Part shown: positions 13,201 through 21,522 of the stretch, piece after piece | Numbering within the stretch: the stretch's first letter is position 1 | Layout of the letters: every line of letters begins with the position of its first letter | Source of the DNA: Metellina segmentata | Taxonomy: Eukaryota > Arthropoda > Arachnida > Araneae > Tetragnathidae | Length of the DNA: 64,000 nucleotides | Reading direction: 5' to 3' | NCBI GenBank assembly: GCA_947359465.1 | Contig: OX375872.1 | Coordinates: 13,345,518-13,409,517, forward strand | Made by a program: the position numbers and the translations under genes | Notes under the pieces: generated by a model | Told to the model about the DNA's origin: nothing | What the model saw: the letters and a program-made list of their open reading frames with translations, nothing else | Database searches by the model: none

Positions 13201-16200
13201 TGGAAAAAATTGCATAACTGGCTGAAATCGCATTCGAAAAGCAAGCCAAATAACGCCCCGTACAGATACGTCAAGGAAACTTGTTCCGCCCATAAAAAAC
13301 CAATACCATCACCTACATCCGTCTACAATTAACAAAGAAAAACAGAGTAATTTCACAATTTAATTTACCTGCTTGGCATCCTCCATGACTTTGTGGGCCT
13401 TGTCAGCCAGACTCATGAGCTTCAGCACTGTGCCCAACTTGGTTCCGCCAGAAAGTTCAGTCAAACCACCCAACAGATCGAAACCAAACATAACCTCTAA
13501 AATATAAAAATATGGTAATTGGTAATTTTTAATTAACGTCGTATTATAGCAACGCAACGGGACTGATGACGGTCCGGGATCAATCCCCTAAGGGAAAGAT
13601 CCGAGGACAACACCTCGTAATTTTGAACCATGGTCAGATGACGAGGCAACACCTCAGCTGGCACCCCACTCTCCAAACTTCCACACCAACTCAACGTGAT
13701 AAAAAAAATATGATTAAATCACATTTGGTAGGTATTTAATTAACGTCTCACTAGAGCAACACAAGGGGTTACTATCTACAGTCCGGGTAGATAGGTACAC
13801 TCGTGTTCAAAATTAAGAGAATTGGCACATTGTGTTTATTTTCACTGAACCAAAGGTACTACAAGTAATTATGGAAGAAGAATGCAAATATTCAGTGTCG
13901 AATACGTAAGCGTAAACGTGCGTGTGTGTAGAGGGGTTGATAAGCGCACGGGGCGTTTTCCGAGATTCGTGTGCTCGTACCCCTTGGCGACATTTGCTGT
14001 ATTTCTCGCAAGAGTTGGGTGCATTTTATAAGCTATCAGGTAAAATGAGTAGCCACAAACGTATGGATGACGGAATGAGATGGAGCATCGTCGGCAGATT
14101 GGAGCAATCACAAGTGCAGGTGGCTACAGAGCGCCAGGTAACGCCCAGTGCCGTCTGTGTGGAAACAGTTTCAAGACACTGGATCCATATCGAGAAAACT
14201 AGGACAAGGTCGTTGAAGAGCCACGACGACTAATGAGGATTGTTATTTGACACTTTCAGCGCGGCGTCACAGGACTGTTACAATTTCACAGCTCTAACGT
14301 GAGCTGCATGCTGCCACTGAAACCCAAGTTTCACGGATTACTGTTGCCCAAATGATTCATGAGAGGGGGCTTTATGCCAGAAGACCCGCTGTTTGCGTCC
14401 CGCTCACTGCAGCACACAAAAGAGTGAATCTAGCATGGTGCAGACAACGCCAGTCTTGGACCAGACTTCAGTGGATGACACAGTTGAGTCGAGATTCAGC
14501 CTGAACACTGATTCTCGATGTACCCTCATCTGGAGAGAGTCGGTGACACAATACCATCCCTTCCACATCAGGGAATCGAACCACTATGGTGGTGGAGGTG
14601 TCATGGTCTTTGCAGGGATCATGTTGAAGGCCGCACACCCCTATGTGTTTGACAAAGGATTCCTGACTGCTATGAGGTATAGAAAGGAGATCTTAGAGCC
14701 ATCTGTTCGTTTCAGGGGCGCAGTTGGCCCTCGGTTCCTGTTCATGGACAACGATGTTCGTCCACATTGGGCTCATCTGGTCAACGTTTATCTGGAAACG
14801 CATTTCTGGGACGCTCTTGAAAGGGCAATTACATCTCGCCATCTCCCTCTGAGAACCATTCCGGAGCTGAAAAGTGCGTTGCTGCAGGAGTGGGACCGAC
14901 CACAGGGACTCCTCAACTGCCTCGTGTCCAGTATGCCGTCGCCTGTGCGACCTGTCTGACTGTGAGAGGGGACCATACCCCATATTAAACTCATTTTCGG
15001 TTGGATCTCGCAACGGGGTTTTTGGACATTCCTGCACTGATGAACTTTACTCACAATCATGCGTGCGCACCATGAATTTTGTGTGGTATAGAGCCGTCAA
15101 AATAAAAAAGAACTCACCCGATCATAATTGCACAATTTACGTCGCAGAGCAAAACGGAAGGTGGCAATCGATAGAGATGAATGTTTTCTACAAATATTAA
15201 CATTTAAAATTTGTCTAAGGAGTCGTCTTCATATTAAATTGGGTGCTTGCTCCGAAAATTTCAATACGAATCCCCATCTTTCATCACAAATTTGGATTCT
15301 ACACACAATTTCAGGCGGAAATTCAAAAAATTTCATCAATTTTATTGGATTTTTCACCGATCTGTAAGTGTTTGAAAATTAGATCTCCTGATGTTAAATT
15401 GGTGTTTGACGTTTTTTGTTATATTTGCTAAAAACATTAATTTTCCTTGGAAATTGTTTTTCAAGCCTTTACTACCCAAAAACCCAAACACAATTTATAA
15501 ACATTTTAATCATCAAACTATATTTTACTATTTTTTATTAATTATGAAATTAATATTCATAAAAATTATGAATAGAAACCTGGGCAAATTTTGATTCCAT
15601 GCGATTCAACTGTTACTGAAACATCGGAATTCCAAATTTCAGCACATCACGTGCATAATTAGTAGCGCAGTGAGACTGTTTGCAAAATTTGATGATTATT
15701 ATCGTTACTGGGGATTGTTCCCAAAGTTAAAAGAGAAATTTCTGCCAACGGATCCTGGGATTCGATCAGAATGGATTCTGACTTTGTCACCATCTTAATG
15801 GACTCCATACCAAGGCGCCTGCAACAGGTCCTTGACTGTGACGGCCACTACACGTCTTTATTAATATTTATATGATTAAACTCCAAACATTTATACGTTC
15901 CCTCAATGGTTTTTATGGATTTTCTCGGTCAATTTTAGGCCGTTTAACATTATTTTTTCATCCAATCCGCCTGAAATTTCGTGTAGAATCCAAATCTGTG
16001 ATAAAAGATGGGGGTTCGTATTGAAATTATCGGAGCAAGTACTCAATTTAATATTAAGACGGCCCCTTAGAAAACATTAATATTTGTAGAAAACATTAAT
16101 CCCTATCGATTGCTACCATCCGTCTTCTTCTGTGATGTAAATTGTGCAATTGCGATCGGGTGAGTCTCTTTTTTATTTTGACGACTATACATCTCTTTTT

Positions 16201-19200
16201 CTGCTATAACTGTATATTCGTTCCAAATTTCAATAATAAAATCTGTCCATTAGTTTTTTAGAAATTCGACATAATGTACAAATTTTCTTAATTTTGAACA
16301 TGAGTGTATTTTAAATAACGTCGCACTGGGATCCACGCAATGGGCTATTGGTGATGGTCCGGGATCAAACCCGAAAGTAAAGATCAGAGGAGAACACCAC
16401 ACAATTGTAAACCACGGTCAGATGACGAGGCAACACCAGAGCTGACACCCCACTCTCCTAACTTCCACACCAAGCCAACGTTAGGACTTTCGGCCACGAC
16501 AGTTTTAAGACGCACCACCTCTTCACCATACGCCTACGAACTTGCATGCAATTTTTCTTTCAGGGATCAATCTTTAAGTGAAAGATCCAAGGACAATGCT
16601 TCTTCAATTTTAACAGGTCAGATGACGCTCTTCTACATGAAGAATGTCAAATCTGTCGTGGCCTCAAATGTCGTCACGTTGGCGCGGTGTGGAAGTTTGT
16701 AGAATGAGGTGCAAATTGAGGTGTTGTTCCCCGTGATTTGACCGTTGTTCTAAATCATGAGGCGTTGTCTTTGAATCTTTCCCTTCGGAATTGATTTCGG
16801 ACCACCACAAATATCCTGTTTTGTGTCTCTAGCGCTACATTAATTAACTACCTACATAAAATCTCAAGTACCTGAAGAGTGCAAACTTACTTTGGCGTCC
16901 CAAAAGCTCTTGAATGTGCTCAGTCACCTCCTTAAGTCCATTTGAGAGTTCTTCAACTTCTTCGTGGATCTTCTCGTATACCTTTGGCACAGAGTCTCTG
17001 ACAAGAACGACGGAGTTTTCAACATGGTGAAGAACATTGATCATCTAGAAAAAAATTACTTAGGTTAAGTTGGTTTTATAGGTGCATGAGTGAGATTCGG
17101 CAAAGCCACGTCAACCAAGATTTTTCTATCCAGTAAACGGAAGTAACGGTTTATTGACACAATTAAGGAGAAAATATGCAGGGTAGTTATACAGGAATCA
17201 AAGAACCACCTACATCTTCCAGGCGACAACAAAGAGGTAGGTAGATGTCTACTGTGGGCTTGTCTTCTAGGTAGGTAGTTGAATTTAACGTCGCCCTGGA
17301 GCAAATCAATGGGCTATTGGTGACAGTCCGGGATCAAACCCCAAGGGAAATATCCCAGGACAATACCACGTAATTTGAATCACGACATCATCGAGGAATA
17401 TAAAAGTATGGTGAGCCATGGTAACCTTTTAATGTGCCCAGGATATTGTGACCCACACTAGTAGTAACGTCCTTAGACTGCTTTCCTTCACTGGGTGGAA
17501 CCAAACATTAATCATCTAATTGGTCCACGAGAAAAGACTCCCATTCACTGATTCATCGTCTGATTGATAATCTTTGTTCACATATGTATGTCGTAGAAAA
17601 TGGTAGAAGAATGCTTAGCTTTTTCTTCTCTCTTGCACTTACCTAGAATTCTGATAATGGAATATCCTTAAACCCAACTTCAAGGGTTTCACTTAAATCA
17701 TTTTCTAATTCTAATAACTCCTTCTTTTCTTTCACTGATAAATAGAATTTCATGTGATATATTAAGTATGCGTATGGATTTCGAAGCCAATCGAATTTTT
17801 TTGTCTCAATTCAAATTTCTTTGATTTAAATTAGTGATGAGGCTTTTTCTCAAGCATGCATAGGTGTTGATCTACAAGATCTAGTAGTCTATTTTAGGGG
17901 GGATTCGAAGTACAACACCGACTAAACATTTCAAGATAACCATTTATCACCACATCTTTCTTAAGTTGAATTTTGTTTTTGAATTCATTAATTTTGTCAG
18001 TACAAGCGGTCCTTGCATTTTTTCGATTAAATTCTTTTAGGTATTCAAATATGTCAGCTAAGTTGATCATTTTTTGCAACCAGTAATTGTCTCCCAACTT
18101 AGACGAATACTGTGCTCTCAAAGATTCCTCTCAATTCCTCTTTCAACTCATAAACTCTGGACAGAACTGTCTCTCGACAGCTAAGAGACTTCAGTATGGG
18201 AACAACACATTTTGATGCTCTGCTCTCATTTCAAAATTGAAAAAATATACGATTCAAGTGGTCTACTTTGGATCACATTCACCATTTTTACAATGTTATT
18301 AAGGGTGGGCTTGAATTAAAGTAACAAAAGCAACTATTTGACATGAGAGCTTCTCTATGAATAAAGCAGTGTATTATTTGAACATCAAGGTTTTCAGACC
18401 GAACTTGAATACCAGACCTCTGACCATTCCTGTCATTGCAACCACGCTATCAGTGCATAAACTTCCAATTTTGAAATTTTGTTTGTAGCAAAGTATTCAT
18501 TGGTCACTTTAAAGATACCCTTCCCAGTTGTTTGTTTCTTAAGTTTAATACAGAAGAAATAATGCTCTTTCAACTCTTTCTCATCACAAATTCGAACCAG
18601 TGCAATAAGCTTACAACAGTTGCTAACATCTGTTGATTTATCAACCTACAGGGAACATTTCTTAACTTCACATATTTTCTGTGGATTAGTGTTCCTTATA
18701 CGCTAACTGATATGTCTTCAATGCACCTGCTGATCGTATTATTTGAAAGCTTTACTCTTTCCGCTACAATAATCAATATCAAAAACTATATCAATATCAG
18801 AAAAAAACTATCCAAATTATTCTCTTTTCTATATAATATATTTCAATATAATATTTCTAAAGATAGACAAAATCCGTTGATTTTTTGAACCACTAAGCGT
18901 GGTATTTGAGTCATTATGTGTGATGAGGGATCAAAACAATTCTATACTGCTCCAAAATCTAGTTAGGGATTCGGAAGCCCGGTTGGAGGAGTAACGGATT
19001 AGCAAACGGAGGGTTTTGAGTTCAAATCTAACCTAAAACCGAAGGGAGCTGGTGCGCGTTAAATCTATCGTGATTTCAAATGTCTTCACGTTGGCGTGGT
19101 GTGGAAGTTTGGAGAGTGGGATGCCAGCTCAGATGTGACCTCGACATCTGACTTTAGGTTCGAAAGGACGTGGTGTTGTCCTCGAATCTTTCCTTTCGGA

Positions 19201-21456
19201 TTTGATCCCAGACCACCGCCAATAGCACGTTGTGTTACCCCAGAGCGACGTTACTTCAAATACTTACTTACCGAAGTCTAGTGATACTCGGAGGGTTGCG
19301 AATGGTAATAGGAGGATGATCCGATAAGAACTCGTCATTGTGAATAGAAATTGGGAATCCCTTTAGGGATTCAACTGGATGAAATATAATTCCAAATTAT
19401 GTATTCCAGTTGTATGAAAGTAAATATTTTGGCTTTAAAAGCAAAAAGTTATTGCATTTTTAATGGTAAAGGGACATACAGCATTTAAATATCCATAAGA
19501 TCTCTGATCAGAACTTGTATTATATTTCCAAGATAATATCGTGAAGGTTTCTATTCTTTAAATCTGACAGTTTTTGAAAAAGAACATTTCGAAACAAAAA
19601 TATTGGGTTTGGTATATTAGCCATTAAATGATTTAATAAGATCCAAATGGTGGGAACGTCCCCATCCATAGAAGACTTTTTCAAAATAGTTTACGAGAAA
19701 CCACAAGGAAAAGTGATACACCATTTTAAGCTTAAAATCACTACTTAATCAAACACAAAAAATTTCAAAATTGATTATTTCATTCTCTTTGCTACTCTGA
19801 GCAACACTATATTTCCATGTAGTATAGTATAGCATTTGCACTACAACACACGTAATGACTAAATCGCCACATCTATCGAGTGGTTCTTTCAACCTTTGGA
19901 AATATATTGGTTCCTTAAATTAGAATCTAATCATGTGAACATATTTTATTGCTTCTTCCATAGAAGTGAATCCATTGAAATGAGAGATTATACTGTTTCT
20001 TCTCTTAGAATAAAATAATTTGGAATTATTCTATTGTTCCTTTCATTAGAATGTTACTTGATATTGTCTGTATTTTGTCTGGCGCAGCATATTGCTCTTG
20101 CGCCATAAAACGCCCAAACAACCGACCTCTTGGGGACAGATTTCATTGCTCATTTCATTAGAATAGAATCCTTTGGAAAAATTCTGTTTGTAATTTTTTT
20201 TTAATATAATCATTTGGAAAGATTTAATTTCTCCCTTCCTTGGAATAGAATAGTTTAGTAATATTTGTTTGATCATTTACTTACAATAGAATATTGTATT
20301 AGGATTCTGTTGGACATTTCCATAGAATAGAATTCTTTAGTAAGATTCTATTTGTCTCATTTTCCTTGAATAAAATTCTTTCGTAATATTCTGCTGGCCA
20401 TTTCCGTAAAATAAAATAATTTTTTTAAACTCTATTTCTCCTTTCAAGAAACTATGGTTTGATTATTCGATATTTAAAGTATTTTATTTGGCAAATTGTG
20501 GTGTTTCGCGTACCGATATGGTTCGCTTTATAGACTCTCTTCCAGTACTTTGGGCCGAAGTAGACCGGTTGGAGGGTTAACGGATTACCAACGGAGGATT
20601 GCGAGTTCAAATAAAGACCGTCGTGTACAAAAGAGGCTGGTGCAAGTTAAACCTGTTGCGATCTCGAATGTCGTCACTTTGACATGGTGTGAAGTTTGAA
20701 GAGTGGGGTTCCATCTGAGATGTAACCTCGTCATCTGACCGTGGTTCGGAATTACGTGGTCTTGTCCTCGGATCTTCCCTTCGGGTTTGATCCCAAACCG
20801 TAGCCTGTAGCCCGTTGTGTTACTCCAGTATGACGTTAATTAAAATCCATACCTACCTACTGCACTATTTTTAAAGTTTATGGTCTGATAGCCAAAACTA
20901 ACCTAACACAACCTTTCTGCCTTTTTTCGATAAAGATATCTTAATTTTGGGTAAATAAGGCAATTTAACTTTATCTAATTTTAACTTAACTCCGAAATAG
21001 AATTATATCTACGCTATTGCATTAGGCCGTGTTCTGATTACACTGACACTATTCTTGAAAAGGAGACATTTTAACTACAAAATTGTTTTTGTTAATGAAA
21101 GGTTCTCGAATAATCAGGTCTTTTGTGTATGGGCAATTATTTCTAATTGATCGTGAATTTCACTTAATATCCATTAATTTTAAAGAACATTAATCTCCTG
21201 ATAGGAAAGTGGTCATGTAACGTTTATAATAATTAATTAACCCTGTTAGGGATTCCCATGCATAATTCCAGCTTATAACCTGCAATATTTTCTTTCTAAC
21301 TTCTAACATGTTTCAGCTTTCTTAACCAATATAATAATATCAAAGAATCCTATTTATAAGGAAAGTAGCAATATTGTCTTGTCATAAGATCCTAATCCTA
21401 TTCTAAGAAAAGTACCAAGATTGTCTTTTTTCAGATGTTTCTATTCAAGATTTCTT

Positions 21457-21522
<66 letters not shown>

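Larger units (their letters stand above)
13798..16306 (+). mobile_element. Tc1-type element interrupted by a fold-back element
   Basis: Terminal repeats CACTCGTGTTCAAAATTAAG (left, from 13798) and CACTCATGTTCAAAATTAAG (right, inverted, ending 16306) extend about 35 bp with a few mismatches. They are flanked by TA at 13796-13797 and 16307-16308. Removing the insert 15090-16188 leaves 1410 bp, the usual Tc1 length and the same as the element at 38841-40250. The insertion site is the outer end of a SINE-A copy (16309 onward). Confidence 0.85.

Noticed and set aside
14693..15060. minus-strand ORFs of 114 and 90 codons
   Set aside because: Shadows of the plus-strand Tc1 pseudogene at 14045-14959.
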